DNA of 33,687 nucleotides from Nitrospira sp. UBA5699 (GCA_002420105.1 DIHJ01000105.1:324-34010); one strand, 5' to 3'. Positions 1 through 7,949 are shown, counted from the stretch's first letter. Notes: generated by a model not told the origin, from the letters alone. Program-made: numbers and translations.

Positions 1-2198
1 TGCTCCGTCATGCTGTGGTTCGCCTGGATGGTGAGCGCGCTGCCATCCGCCTTGTGGATCGTCACCTGCACCGGCTTGCCTGGAGCCAGATTGCTCAGCC
101 CCGTCACACTGATGCGGTCCTGCTGCTCGATCTTCTCGTAATCCTTCGGGTCAGCGAAGGTCAACGCCAAGATCCCCTGCTTCTTCAGATTCGTCTCGTG
201 AATGCGCGCGAAGCTCTTCGTGAGGACGACGCGCACGTTGAGGAACCGAGGCGACATCGCCGCGTGCTCGCGGCTGCTGCCCTCGCCGTAGTTCTCGTCG
301 CCGACGACGATCGATCCGATTCCCTTCGCCTTGTAGCGGCGGGCGATCTGCGCGATCGTCAGTCCGGATTCGCCGGTCAGGACATCGGTGCCCTTGCCCG
401 GCTCGGAGGAAAACGCATTGTTGGCGCCCAGGAACATGTTGTCGCTGATTTTATCCAGATGGCCGCGGAACTTGAGCCACGGTCCGGCCGGCGAAATGTG
501 GTCGGTCGTGGTCTTGCCCTTGGTCTTGATCAGGAGCGGCAGCTTCTCGAAATCCTTGCCGTCCCAACGCGGGAAGGGCTGCAGCAGCTGCAGCCGCTCG
601 CTGGTCGGCGGAATGTCGACGGTGAGCGCGTCGCCATTCTCGGCCGGCGCCACGAAGCCCTCCTCGCCCTTGGCGAACCCCTTGGCCGGCAGTTCTTCGC
701 CCTGCGGCGGCTCGAATTGGAATTCCTTCCCGTCGGCGCCCTTGAGCTTCTGGTTGACCGGATCGAAGCCCAGCTCGCCGGTGATCGCATAGGCGGTCAC
801 GACTTCCGGACTGGCCAGGAAGGAGAGGGTTTCGTTGATGCCGTCGTTGCGGCCGGGGAAATTCCGGTTGAAGGAGCTGACGATCGAATCCGCCTTGCCC
901 TTCACGCCGTCGGCGCGCTTCCACTGGCCGATGCAGGGGCCGCAGGAGTTCGACAGCACCGTGCCGCCCAGCTTCTCGAAGGTCTCCAGGAATCCGTCGC
1001 GCTTCATCGTGTGATAGATGCGCTCGGAACCCGGCGAGATGAGGAAGGAGGCCTTCGCTTTCAACCCCGCCTTCAACCCCTGCTGCGCGATGTGGGCGGA
1101 GCGGCTGATGTCTTCATAGGAGGAATTCGTGCAGCTGCCGATCAACGCCGCCTTCAGTTCGACCGGATAGCCTTTCTCCTTCGCTTCCGCGGCCAACTTG
1201 GAGATCGGACGGGCGAGATCCGGCGTGTGGGGACCGACGACGTGCGGCTCGAGCTTGGACAGATCGACTTCGACGATCTGATCGTAGTACTTCTCCGGCG
1301 ACTGATAGACTTCGGGGTCCGCCACAAGCAGGTCCCTGCGGGACATGGCGAGGTTGGCGAGATCGGCCCGGTCGGTGATGTTCAGGTAGGCGACCATCTT
1401 CTGATCGAAGGGGAACACCGAGGTCGTGGCCCCGAGCTCCGCGCCCATGTTGCAGATCGTGCCTTTGCCGGTCGCGCTGATCGTCTCGGCGCCGGGGCCG
1501 AAGTACTCGACGATCTTGTTCGTCCCGCCCTTCACGGTGAGCAGGCCGCAGAGATAGAGGATCACGTCCTTCGGCGAGGCCCAACCGCTCAGCTTGCCGG
1601 TCAGCCGCACGCCGATCAGTTTCGGATGGAGCACTTCCCAGGGCAGCCCGGCCATCACTTCGCCCGCGTCCGCGCCGCCGACGCCGATCGCCAGCATGCC
1701 CAAGCCGCCGCCGTTCGGCGTATGGGAGTCGGTGCCGATGATCAACCCGCCGGGGAACGCGTAGTTCTCCAGGACCACCTGATGGATGATGCCGGCGCCC
1801 GGCTTCCAGAACCCGATTCCGTACTTCTTCGCGGCGGACGCGAGGAAATTGTAGACTTCCCTGTTCTCGTCCATCGCGCGGAGCAGGTCCTTCTCGGAGC
1901 CCATTTCGGCGCGGATCAGGTGGTCGCAGTGGATCGTGCTCGGCACGGCCGCTTTCTTCTTGTTGGCCTGCATGAACTGCAGCATGGCCATCTGGGCCGT
2001 CGCGTCCTGCATCGCCACGCGATCCGGGCGAAGAGCCAGCATGGCCTTGCCGCGCTCCCAGGTCTGGTTGTCGAAATTGTCGGCGTGCGAAACGAGCACC
2101 TTCTCGGCGAGGGTCAGGCCGCGGCCGAATTTCTTTCTGGCCTTGGCAAACACGTCCGGCATCTTCGCATAGAGATTCTTGGCTAGATCCATCGACAT
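1..2198 (-). CDS. acn: Aconitate hydratase (mitochondrial type), 3' end cut by window edge
   Basis: Interconverts citrate and isocitrate through a [4Fe-4S] cluster; in the reductive TCA cycle it makes the citrate that ATP-citrate lyase cleaves. The minus-strand frame is open from the ATG at 2198 to the window edge, 732 codons, close to the roughly 750 residues of mitochondrial-type aconitases, so only a short C-terminus is missing. The three cluster cysteines are visible: C356 in GSCTNSSYED, and C419 and C422 in SNSCGPCIGQW; their spacing matches the mammalian enzyme. The substrate loop GTDSHTPNGGG is present. The start is chosen because AGGAGATATGCC precedes ATG; a second ATG lies two codons later. 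It is the last gene of aclB-aclA-acn, 161 nt after aclA, and that spacer holds heptamer repeats. The identification is secure; the C-terminus is not visible. Confidence 0.96.
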   Translation of the reverse strand, partial: MSMDLAKNLYAKMPDVFAKARKKFGRGLTLAEKVLVSHADNFDNQTWERGKAMLALRPDRVAMQDATAQMAMLQFMQANKKKAAVPSTIHCDHLIRAEMGSEKDLLRAMDENREVYNFLASAAKKYGIGFWKPGAGIIHQVVLENYAFPGGLIIGTDSHTPNGGGLGMLAIGVGGADAGEVMAGLPWEVLHPKLIGVRLTGKLSGWASPKDVILYLCGLLTVKGGTNKIVEYFGPGAETISATGKGTICNMGAELGATTSVFPFDQKMVAYLNITDRADLANLAMSRRDLLVADPEVYQSPEKYYDQIVEVDLSKLEPHVVGPHTPDLARPISKLAAEAKEKGYPVELKAALIGSCTNSSYEDISRSAHIAQQGLKAGLKAKASFLISPGSERIYHTMKRDGFLETFEKLGGTVLSNSCGPCIGQWKRADGVKGKADSIVSSFNRNFPGRNDGINETLSFLASPEVVTAYAITGELGFDPVNQKLKGADGKEFQFEPPQGEELPAKGFAKGEEGFVAPAENGDALTVDIPPTSERLQLLQPFPRWDGKDFEKLPLLIKTKGKTTTDHISPAGPWLKFRGHLDKISDNMFLGANNAFSSEPGKGTDVLTGESGLTIAQIARRYKAKGIGSIVVGDENYGEGSSREHAAMSPRFLNVRVVLTKSFARIHETNLKKQGILALTFADPKDYEKIEQQDRISVTGLSNLAPGKPVQVTIHKADGSALTIQANHSMTE

Positions 2199-2215
2199 GG
2201 CATATCTCCTTCGGT

Positions 2216-2306
2216 CGTCTAACGTCATCCGTCAATCGTCAAACGGATAAATGGCATGATCGTCGGCGCCTCAACCATTGACGCATGACGACTGATCGTT
2301 GACGTC
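2216..2306. repeat. Facing arrays of degenerate 7-bp repeats between aclA and acn
   Basis: Four heptamers of form CGTCNNN start at 2216, 2223, 2230 and 2237. After 35 nt, four heptamers of form TGACGNN (third copy TGATCGT) start at 2279, 2286, 2293 and 2300. The two arrays are roughly complementary and point at each other, so the transcript could fold. I recognise no known family. Confidence 0.7.
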
Positions 2307-2359
2307 GTATTCAATGGCGGCACATCCCGCGACTCATTCAGCCGCAGGGCCTCCCGCGA

Positions 2360-4180
2360 TTATTTCAACGGCGGCACTTCGCGCCGTTTGGGGGCCGCGT
2401 AGTTCACCAGGTAGTCGAACAGCCGGATCAAGCGGCTGTCCTGGCGTTTCTGGTCGACCCAGTGGCCGATCAGACCGATGGTGCGCGACAGGATGAAGAA
2501 CCCGTTCAGGCTGTCGACCGGGAATCCGATGTCGACGAGCACCGCCGCCATCGTCCCGTCCACGTTCAGAATCAGATTGTCCTTCTTGGCCGCCGTGACC
2601 TTTTCAACCTCCAGGGCGAAGTCCAGGCACGGTGTCTTGATGTTCAGGCTCTTCACGTAGCCGACGAGTTCTTTCACGCGCTTGTCCGGATTGCGCAGAC
2701 TCTTCACGCGATGGCCGATGCCCGGCACCGGCCCGTGGTTCTTCTTCATGTAAGCCAGGAACTCATCGACGGACATCTTCTGGTCGACGGCGTATTTGAA
2801 GAACCGCCCGGCATCGGTGACGGCGCCGCCGAAACGGGGGCCGATCATGATGAGGCCCGCCGCGACCGACTGCGAGAGGCCGATGCCGGCGCAGGCGGCG
2901 AGGATCGTCGCATAGGCGCCGCTGACGCAGGGCCCGTGATCGGCGGAGAGCATCATGATGCGTTTGATGATCTCCGCTTCCTGCTTCGAAATCAGCCGCT
3001 TGTCCCACAGGAGGCCGATGACATGCGGAATTTCGTAGCCTTTGTTGATGAGTTCGGAGGCCGGATAGCCGTCGTAGCAGGGCTCGTCGCCGCGGTCGTC
3101 GCTGATCGTGGTGCGGATCAACGGAGCCACCATGACTTCGTCCGCCTTCATCGCCTCTTCGACGGACTTCGGCAGCTTCGGCAGCACGGCCGGCTCGACC
3201 GGCTCCTTCACCTGGCCGGACTTGAGCAATTCCTGATACGTGTCCTTAATGGCGGGGCCCAGGGCGCCGAACGTCGGCGGCACGATCGCGCCGGCTTTCT
3301 TCAGCGCATCGGACTTGGACCGGGCCGACCCTTCGCCCTTCATGCCTTCCTTGGCGCCGGCATGCCCGAACTTCATGCCCTTCGGCAAACTCTCCTGGCA
3401 GAATCCCGAGACGACGCCGATCAGCTTGATCCGGCGCTTCTTGGCCCCGTACCATTCGGCCGCCCGCTCTTCGAGATCGCCGCCCATCTCGCCGACAATG
3501 ACCACGGCCTTCGTCTGCGGATCGTGTTCGAACATTTCGAGGTAGCTGACGTAGTCGGTGCCGGGATAGGCGTCGCCGCCGATGCCGATCGCCGTCGTGA
3601 TGCCGTCGGCGAACTGCGAGCAGATCCAGATGATTTCGTTGGAGAGACCGCCGGACTTGGTGATGACGCCGAACGACCCTTCGCGATAGAGCTTGGAGAG
3701 GACGAGGTTGTCGAACGCGCCGCCGATAACACCCAGGCGGCAGGCGCCGGCGGAAATGATCCCGATCGACGACGGACCGTTGAACACTTTGCCCAGCTTG
3801 CGCGCATGGGCCCCGAGCCGCTTCGCGTCCTTCTCCGGGACGCCTTCGGTGATCATGGAGACCACCTTGATGTGCGGATCGTCCAGCGCTTCCATCCCGC
3901 CCTTCATCGCGCGGTCCGCGCCGATGTACACGAGGCTGGTGTTGATTGTCGGATGGTTCTTGGTGGCTTCGGCGACGGTCTTGTAGACCGGAATGGCGAT
4001 GAGGCCGCTGCCGTAAGGAATTTCGTTGGTTTTCCCGGCGTCGGGGGGATAGACAAAGGCTTCGACGTTCAGGGGGCGCTTGATCAGGTAGCAGAACTCG
4101 GCCATACGCCGCGCCGCGTTGACGCCCGCCTGCCCGCCCTGGATCACCACGCGGGTGTCTTTGTTTGCCAGAATACTCAT
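2360..4180 (-). CDS. aclA: ATP-citrate lyase alpha subunit (CoA-ligase plus citrate synthase-like domain)
   Basis: Cleaves citrate to acetyl-CoA and oxaloacetate with ATP and CoA, the signature step of the reductive TCA cycle, together with AclB. The protein has 606 residues. The first half is succinyl-CoA-synthetase-alpha-like and contains the phospho-histidine site FGHAGAKEGMKGEGSA (H273). The second half is citrate synthase-like with DHGPCVSGA (H415), GIGHRVKSL (H490) and LNVDG (D541), equivalent to catalytic residues of human ACLY. Because the lyase domain is fused, this is the heteromeric Chlorobium-type enzyme and not the separate citryl-CoA synthetase/lyase pair of Hydrogenobacter. GGAGGAG stands five bases before ATG. 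It lies 80 nt after aclB in the same operon; the spacer carries another heptamer array. Confidence 0.98.
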   Translation of the reverse strand: MSILANKDTRVVIQGGQAGVNAARRMAEFCYLIKRPLNVEAFVYPPDAGKTNEIPYGSGLIAIPVYKTVAEATKNHPTINTSLVYIGADRAMKGGMEALDDPHIKVVSMITEGVPEKDAKRLGAHARKLGKVFNGPSSIGIISAGACRLGVIGGAFDNLVLSKLYREGSFGVITKSGGLSNEIIWICSQFADGITTAIGIGGDAYPGTDYVSYLEMFEHDPQTKAVVIVGEMGGDLEERAAEWYGAKKRRIKLIGVVSGFCQESLPKGMKFGHAGAKEGMKGEGSARSKSDALKKAGAIVPPTFGALGPAIKDTYQELLKSGQVKEPVEPAVLPKLPKSVEEAMKADEVMVAPLIRTTISDDRGDEPCYDGYPASELINKGYEIPHVIGLLWDKRLISKQEAEIIKRIMMLSADHGPCVSGAYATILAACAGIGLSQSVAAGLIMIGPRFGGAVTDAGRFFKYAVDQKMSVDEFLAYMKKNHGPVPGIGHRVKSLRNPDKRVKELVGYVKSLNIKTPCLDFALEVEKVTAAKKDNLILNVDGTMAAVLVDIGFPVDSLNGFFILSRTIGLIGHWVDQKRQDSRLIRLFDYLVNYAAPKRREVPPLK

Positions 4181-4210
4181 GAGAACTCCTCCAGCTGTAA
4201 AGCTCCCGGT

Positions 4211-4257
4211 CGTCGGCGTTCAGTCGCGCTGACACCTGACGGCCGATGGCTGATCGC
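4211..4257. repeat. Heptamer repeat array between aclB and aclA
   Basis: Four 7-bp units, three of them TGA-led (TGACACC, TGACGGC, TGATCGC; third unit CGATGGC), start at 4230, 4237, 4244 and 4251. To their left, 4211-4229 holds less regular CGTC-type units in the opposite orientation, with almost no gap between the halves. It is the same type of spacer as at 2216-2306. Confidence 0.55.
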
Positions 4258-4260
4258 TCT

Positions 4261-5457
4261 TTACTTGTGTAGCGCCTTGTCGACGATGTCGGTCAGCGGT
4301 GTATTGCGGTCGAAGACGTTGATGTCGAAGCCTTCGTCCTTCAGCGCGCGCATTGCGTCGAGACCTTCCTTCTCGCGCGGTCCCCCGCGGCGCACCCAGA
4401 TCTTGACGCCCTTGAGCTTGCCGTCCGACTTGGCCTTGCGGAAACCGTTGATGATACCGCCGAACGTTTTCTTCACGTCGGTGAAGTTGGCGATGGCGCC
4501 GCCGACGATGATGTTCTTGATACCGGGCAACGAACAGACTTTTTCGGTGAGGACTTCGACGGCCCAATCGGGGGGATCGCCGGAATATTCCGCGTAGTTG
4601 GCCAGCTTGCCGCCGCGCGCCACGACCGCGTCCGAATAGTACACGCTGGCGCCGCCGCCCGCGGGAAGCATCGCCGTATCGCCGCCGGGAATTTCGATGA
4701 ACTTGACCGAGCCCTTGATCTTGCTGTCGACCGCCATGACTTCCAGTTCGTCTTTGGAGTAGGCGCGCCCGAATTCGGCCGCGAACGTGAAGTTCCAGTC
4801 CGGATGGCGGAACTTGGCGTCGCCGTCGAGCAACGTCACCGCGTCGAGGGCGACGAGCTCGCCGTCGCTCTCCCGCGTCACGACCGGATTCACTTCGAGG
4901 TATTGCGCATCTTCGTTGTCGAAGCAGGTGAACATCCTGCCGGCGAAATCCCCCATCTTCTTGGTCAGGGCGCCGGTAAAGCCGGCGTCTTTCGCCAGCT
5001 TCTCCAGCGCTTCGGGGCTGGGGGTCTGTCCGACTTCGAGGCAGAGCCGCTTGACACGGTCCCAGTTCGACTCCACTTCGATCCCGCCGCAGTTGGCGAC
5101 GAGGATCTCGCTGCCCTCGCGGGTGGATTTCACCGCGCAATAGTATTCTTCCTTGTGGGGAACCATCTCGGAAACGATCACCTGCGTGACCGTGATGCTG
5201 CCGACCTGCCGGCCGATCATTTCCTTCGCGGCCGCAACGGCGCCGTTGAGATCCAGGCCGACCTTGACGAGGCCGAGTTTGAACCGCGACCCGAGCGCTT
5301 CGTGAGCCTTCGCCACGAGCTTCGACGTCTTCATCCAATCATTGGCTTGCCCAAGCTTGGCAAGTTCGTCCGCGGAAGTGACCACGACATAATTGGGGAC
5401 GTGAATCCCCCATTTCTTCATCAGTCCCATCCCGGGACCTTCAAGCACCTTGGCCAT
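4261..5457 (-). CDS. aclB: ATP-citrate lyase beta subunit (ATP-grasp)
   Basis: Small subunit of ATP-citrate lyase; it binds ATP and helps phosphorylate the histidine of AclA. The 398 residues are the usual length of the two-subunit bacterial enzyme. An ATP-grasp fold like succinyl-CoA synthetase beta covers roughly residues 1-215, with the metal/nucleotide residues in YLEVNPVV (E188, N190) and D205. A glycine-rich loop LPAGGGASVYYSDAVV near 265-280 opens the C-terminal ligase domain. ATG at 5457 is preceded by GGAGGAG with a 7-nt spacing. It is the first gene of aclB-aclA-acn and has its own promoter at 5506-5534. Gene order and domain split match known aclBA loci, so confidence is high. Confidence 0.97.
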   Translation of the reverse strand: MAKVLEGPGMGLMKKWGIHVPNYVVVTSADELAKLGQANDWMKTSKLVAKAHEALGSRFKLGLVKVGLDLNGAVAAAKEMIGRQVGSITVTQVIVSEMVPHKEEYYCAVKSTREGSEILVANCGGIEVESNWDRVKRLCLEVGQTPSPEALEKLAKDAGFTGALTKKMGDFAGRMFTCFDNEDAQYLEVNPVVTRESDGELVALDAVTLLDGDAKFRHPDWNFTFAAEFGRAYSKDELEVMAVDSKIKGSVKFIEIPGGDTAMLPAGGGASVYYSDAVVARGGKLANYAEYSGDPPDWAVEVLTEKVCSLPGIKNIIVGGAIANFTDVKKTFGGIINGFRKAKSDGKLKGVKIWVRRGGPREKEGLDAMRALKDEGFDINVFDRNTPLTDIVDKALHK

Positions 5458-5505
5458 GGCGTCGCTCCTCCAACACGTAGTGGAAACAGGCGATAAGGGA
5501 GCAGG

Positions 5506-5534
5506 ATTGTAGCGAAATCACAGGGGTGACTCAA
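5506..5534 (-). promoter_or_regulatory. Sigma70-type promoter of aclB-aclA-acn
   Basis: Read on the minus strand: -35 TTGAGT (5529-5534), 17-nt spacer, -10 TACAAT (5506-5511). Transcription would start near 5499, giving a leader of about 40 nt. It is among the best-matching promoters in the window, fitting an operon that must be strongly expressed. Confidence 0.75.
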
Positions 5535-5661
5535 TACACCAGAGGGACTAAACCCGACCGATCAAAAGGCCTAGCAGGAAAGAGCCGTGAGTACGACAGT
5601 GCCTAAGTGGCCGGAATCACATGGCTTTGCTTCCAGGGTCCGCAAGGCCTATCGCGCGGCT

Positions 5662-6501
5662 TCAGCGCCGATGTTTTCGGCTCTGGCAGACCGGGCAGAA
5701 AAAGGAACTGCGCTCGCTCTGCAAACGGCTGATGCGCCGCCCGCAGCGGTTCGGGCAGGGCTGGCCATCCTTCCCATAGACCAGATGGCGACGCTTATAC
5801 TGGCCTTCCGTCCCGTCCGGAGCGAAAAAATCCCGGACGCTCGACCCTCCGCAGGCGATCGCCTCCCTGAGCACCTCCTGAGTCAGCCGGTACAGCCGCT
5901 CGATCGCGGGCGGGGAAAGACGGTCGGCCCGGACGTTCGGATGCAACCCCGCACGGAAGAGGATCTCATTGGCATAGATGTTCCCGATGCCGGCGACCGC
6001 CTGTTGATGCATGAGCAGGGGTTTCAGCCTGCCGCGGCAGCCTTTGATCAGCCGGTGAAACTCCTCTCGGGATACGGTCAGAGGATCATAGCCGAACCGC
6101 CGGACGACATAGCGGTCGAGGCCGGTCCGGTCGAACAGCGACAGCCGTCCGAACCGGCGGGGGTTCCAATAGCGCAGTTCCGGCTCCCGTCCCCCCGAGA
6201 AGGTCATCCGCACGTGCACATGCTGAGGATGTCTGGTCTGCGCGGCCGAAAACAGCAGCAGACCCGTCATGCCGAGCTCGGCCACGACATAACGGGTTTC
6301 CTCTCCTTTCGCGAACTCCAGCGCGACGCTTTTCCCGAATCGTTCGACTTGCCGCAGCACGGCCCCGGGATACCAGGGCAGCGACCGGCTGCCCTCCCGA
6401 ACGATGTCGGGCCGCCCGACCCAGATATCGGTCAGACTGGCGCCCAGTAAGGAGGTCCGCAGCTGGCGGGCAACGACTTCGGCTTCAGGCAGTTCGGGCA
6501 T
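5662..6501 (-). CDS. mutM: Formamidopyrimidine-DNA glycosylase with variant zinc finger
   Basis: Removes oxidised purines such as 8-oxoguanine and nicks the abasic site. The 279 residues have the expected layout: N-terminal MPELPEAEVV giving the catalytic Pro1-Glu2 after Met removal, catalytic lysine K57 in FGKSV, the helix-two-turn-helix segment with GIGNIYANEILF, and a C-terminal zinc hairpin. The zinc finger is unusual: C-x3-C-x15-C-x2-C in place of the typical C-x2-C-x16-C-x2-C, with the hairpin arginine kept in SERSSFF. GAGGA lies about nine bases before ATG. It is downstream of the phosphatase gene on the same strand (91 nt), possibly co-transcribed. It could be an Nei-like paralogue, but the PELPE start favours Fpg. 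Confidence 0.95.
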   Translation of the reverse strand: MPELPEAEVVARQLRTSLLGASLTDIWVGRPDIVREGSRSLPWYPGAVLRQVERFGKSVALEFAKGEETRYVVAELGMTGLLLFSAAQTRHPQHVHVRMTFSGGREPELRYWNPRRFGRLSLFDRTGLDRYVVRRFGYDPLTVSREEFHRLIKGCRGRLKPLLMHQQAVAGIGNIYANEILFRAGLHPNVRADRLSPPAIERLYRLTQEVLREAIACGGSSVRDFFAPDGTEGQYKRRHLVYGKDGQPCPNRCGRRISRLQSERSSFFCPVCQSRKHRR

Positions 6502-6592
6502 GGGCGCGATTCCTCTTCACGCATGATTAGGCCACGAGTCCGGGGGAAAAGGCAATGAGACCGTCGGAGAGGTGGGGGAGGAATCGACCGGC

Positions 6593-7003
6593 CTAGGCAG
6601 CGCGGCGGAACGAACGGATCTGCTCGATCGCTTCCTTGAGTTTCGGCAGAGGCATGGCGCCGGGACGCCGGATCATGACCAGCTTCAAGACATCCTCATA
6701 GGCCAGGCCTTCGACGCAGCAGAGGTAGGCCATGACGACCGAAACGGACCGCCCCATGCCGGCGCGGCAACAGACCAGCACGCGCCCCTCGGGGACGCGC
6801 TTCTCCAGCCACTCCACCGCACGAGCGAGCGTGACGGGGTCGGCCTCCGCAAATTCCGTGATGGGAATTCTGTGGTACTCGATCCAGCTTGCCGGTTCGA
6901 CGGTGAACTCCTCCGCCACCAGAAGCAGGGTGCCGACCGTGGGGGGAGGCTCCCGGGCATCGTCGATGGTGCCGACCAGGAGCTTCTCGGTGATCAGATG
7001 CAT
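6593..7003 (-). CDS. Small dual-specificity (protein tyrosine) phosphatase
   Basis: A 136-residue cysteine-phosphatase domain with little else. The P-loop reads CRAGMGRS at residues 79-86, i.e. C-x5-R-S with C79 as nucleophile and R85 as the phosphate-binding arginine. D55 in FAEADP is a possible general acid. The residue before the nucleophile is cysteine (VCC) where the family normally has histidine (HC). The domain ends with a helical region typical of dual-specificity phosphatases. No signal peptide, so it is cytoplasmic; the substrate cannot be told from sequence. The start ATG at 7003 sits only nine bases after a TATACT -10, so the mRNA is probably leaderless or nearly so. It is divergent from the zinc-ribbon gene and upstream of mutM. 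Confidence 0.85.
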   Translation of the reverse strand: MHLITEKLLVGTIDDAREPPPTVGTLLLVAEEFTVEPASWIEYHRIPITEFAEADPVTLARAVEWLEKRVPEGRVLVCCRAGMGRSVSVVMAYLCCVEGLAYEDVLKLVMIRRPGAMPLPKLKEAIEQIRSFRRAA

Positions 7004-7012
7004 GGTGCCGCC

Positions 7013-7040
7013 AGTATACCGACATCGCGCGAACCGTCAA
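7013..7040 (-). promoter_or_regulatory. Promoter of the phosphatase gene, nearly leaderless
   Basis: Minus strand: -35 TTGACG (7035-7040), 16-nt spacer, -10 TATACT (7013-7018). Nine bases separate the -10 from the ATG at 7003, so the predicted leader is at most a few nucleotides and no Shine-Dalgarno fits. Confidence 0.65.
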
Positions 7041-7069
7041 GGGATCTTCTTCCGCGGTCGGAGCCTCGG

Positions 7070-7099
7070 TTGCAGTTCCGTTTTGTCGGTCGCTATACT
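7070..7099 (+). promoter_or_regulatory. Promoter of the zinc-ribbon protein gene
   Basis: Plus strand: -10 TATACT at 7094-7099 with a weak -35 TTGCAG at 7070-7075 (18-nt spacer). Start expected near 7106; the leader of about 30 nt contains GGAG at 7122-7125. Confidence 0.5.
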
Positions 7100-7136
7100 G
7101 CCGCGTGACCGATCACCTTTTGGAGTATGACATGCC

Positions 7137-7496
7137 ATGCCGTCCATGACCCCCGAAGCCGTCGAAGAACGACTCGCCACCGTTCAATGCGCCATCTGCA
7201 AGGGATCGAGCTTCGGGATCGACCGACGATTCATGCAGGCGGACGGCGAATGGCGGGGGGTCTGCAAGACATGCCGCTACAGCTTTCCCGTCTATACCGA
7301 CATGGAATTCTATCTGCGGACGCAGCCGGACGTGCCGTACCGGTTAAAGGAAATTTCCTGCACCGCCTGCAACCACAAGGGCGTCAGCCTGGATTTTCGC
7401 ATCACCATGTCCGTCCGGGAGGCCATCTATTTCGTGACCTGCGGCAACTGCACGCGAACCTTCCCGGAACGGTCCTCCCTGGAAGCCTTCGAATAA
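7137..7496 (+). CDS. Unknown protein with two predicted zinc ribbons
   Basis: I do not recognise this 119-residue protein. It has four CxxC pairs: C18/C21, C43/C46, C75/C78 and C102/C105. The spacing suggests two consecutive four-cysteine zinc ribbons, each with about 25 residues between knuckles. There is no signal peptide or membrane segment, so it is a cytoplasmic, perhaps nucleic-acid- or protein-binding factor. ATG at 7137 is favoured over the later ATG at 7146 because GGAG (7122-7125) fits it better. It is transcribed away from the phosphatase gene. The MITE-like element begins five bases after its stop codon. That it is a real gene is supported by the cysteine pattern, promoter and ribosome-binding site; function is open. 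Confidence 0.75.
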   Translation: MPSMTPEAVEERLATVQCAICKGSSFGIDRRFMQADGEWRGVCKTCRYSFPVYTDMEFYLRTQPDVPYRLKEISCTACNHKGVSLDFRITMSVREAIYFVTCGNCTRTFPERSSLEAFE

Positions 7497-7501
7497 CCCC
7501 C

Positions 7502-7732
7502 GCAGGATGTTCAAAATGGCCGCCTTCTCACCCAATCCCCGACGCGCCGATACGCGCCATTCCACGGGCAAGGCCGCAGTGAGCAAAGAGGTACATGCCA
7601 AGCTTCGCTTGAGTCGGTCGCTTCGCTCGCATGCGAGCGGATAGTTACGTTGCCGCAAGGTGGCTTTTCCTTGTTACGTTGAGGGCTTGAGCGGTGCGAG
7701 AACGACGCTGGCGGACTTTTTCAACATCCTGC
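7502..7732. repeat. MITE-like element with imperfect terminal inverted repeats
   Basis: The ends 7502-7524 and 7710-7732 are inverted copies of each other, matching at 20 of 23 positions, with outermost GCAGGATGTT / AACATCCTGC. Near the middle lies a perfect 16-bp palindrome, CGCTCGCATGCGAGCG (7624-7639). It contains no convincing gene. From memory, similar GCAGGATGTTCAAAA...CAACATCCTGC elements are scattered through Nitrospira genomes; I cannot confirm this here. No clear target-site duplication was found. Confidence 0.7.
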
Positions 7733-7745
7733 TACCGGCGTAGTG

Positions 7746-7751
7746 TATACT
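7746..7751 (+). promoter_or_regulatory. -10 element directly in front of a small gene
   Basis: TATACT lies six bases before the ATG at 7758, 13 bp beyond the right end of the MITE-like element. A -35 would fall inside the element's terminal repeat but is weak there. Confidence 0.4.
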
Positions 7752-7757
7752 GAGCGC

Positions 7758-7937
7758 ATGACCGACAAGCCCAAAAAGCCGGAGCCCGCATCGGAAGAAG
7801 CGCCAAAGGCCCGCAAGGAAATCCCCCTCATCTCCGTGCCCAACGACCGCGACATGATCGCGGAGGAGATGGCGGAGCTGTTCGACGAGGACCGGGTGAG
7901 TCATCAGCACGGAAGCTCGGAACCGGAAGCGGACTGA
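7758..7937 (+). CDS. Small acidic hypothetical protein
   Basis: A 59-residue protein with a Lys/Pro/Glu-rich N-terminal third followed by a possible amphipathic acidic helix around MIAEEMAELFDEDR. I do not recognise it. ATG at 7758 is chosen over an in-frame upstream start at 7743 because the -10 hexamer TATACT overlaps that region. No Shine-Dalgarno is visible, so translation would have to be leaderless. It sits between the MITE-like element and higA (convergent). It could be spurious, but composition and the adjacent -10 favour a real small gene. Confidence 0.5.
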   Translation: MTDKPKKPEPASEEAPKARKEIPLISVPNDRDMIAEEMAELFDEDRVSHQHGSSEPEAD

Positions 7938-7949
7938 AGTCTCGCCAAG

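Noticed and set aside
15..2186. Long plus-strand open frame (723 codons)
   Set aside because: It is antisense to acn, whose minus-strand frame carries all aconitase motifs. The frame is open because of GC-rich codon bias.
2462..4597. Plus-strand open frame of 711 codons across aclA and aclB
   Set aside because: Composition is Asp/Arg/His-rich without a domain; both ATP-citrate lyase subunits lie opposite with intact motifs.
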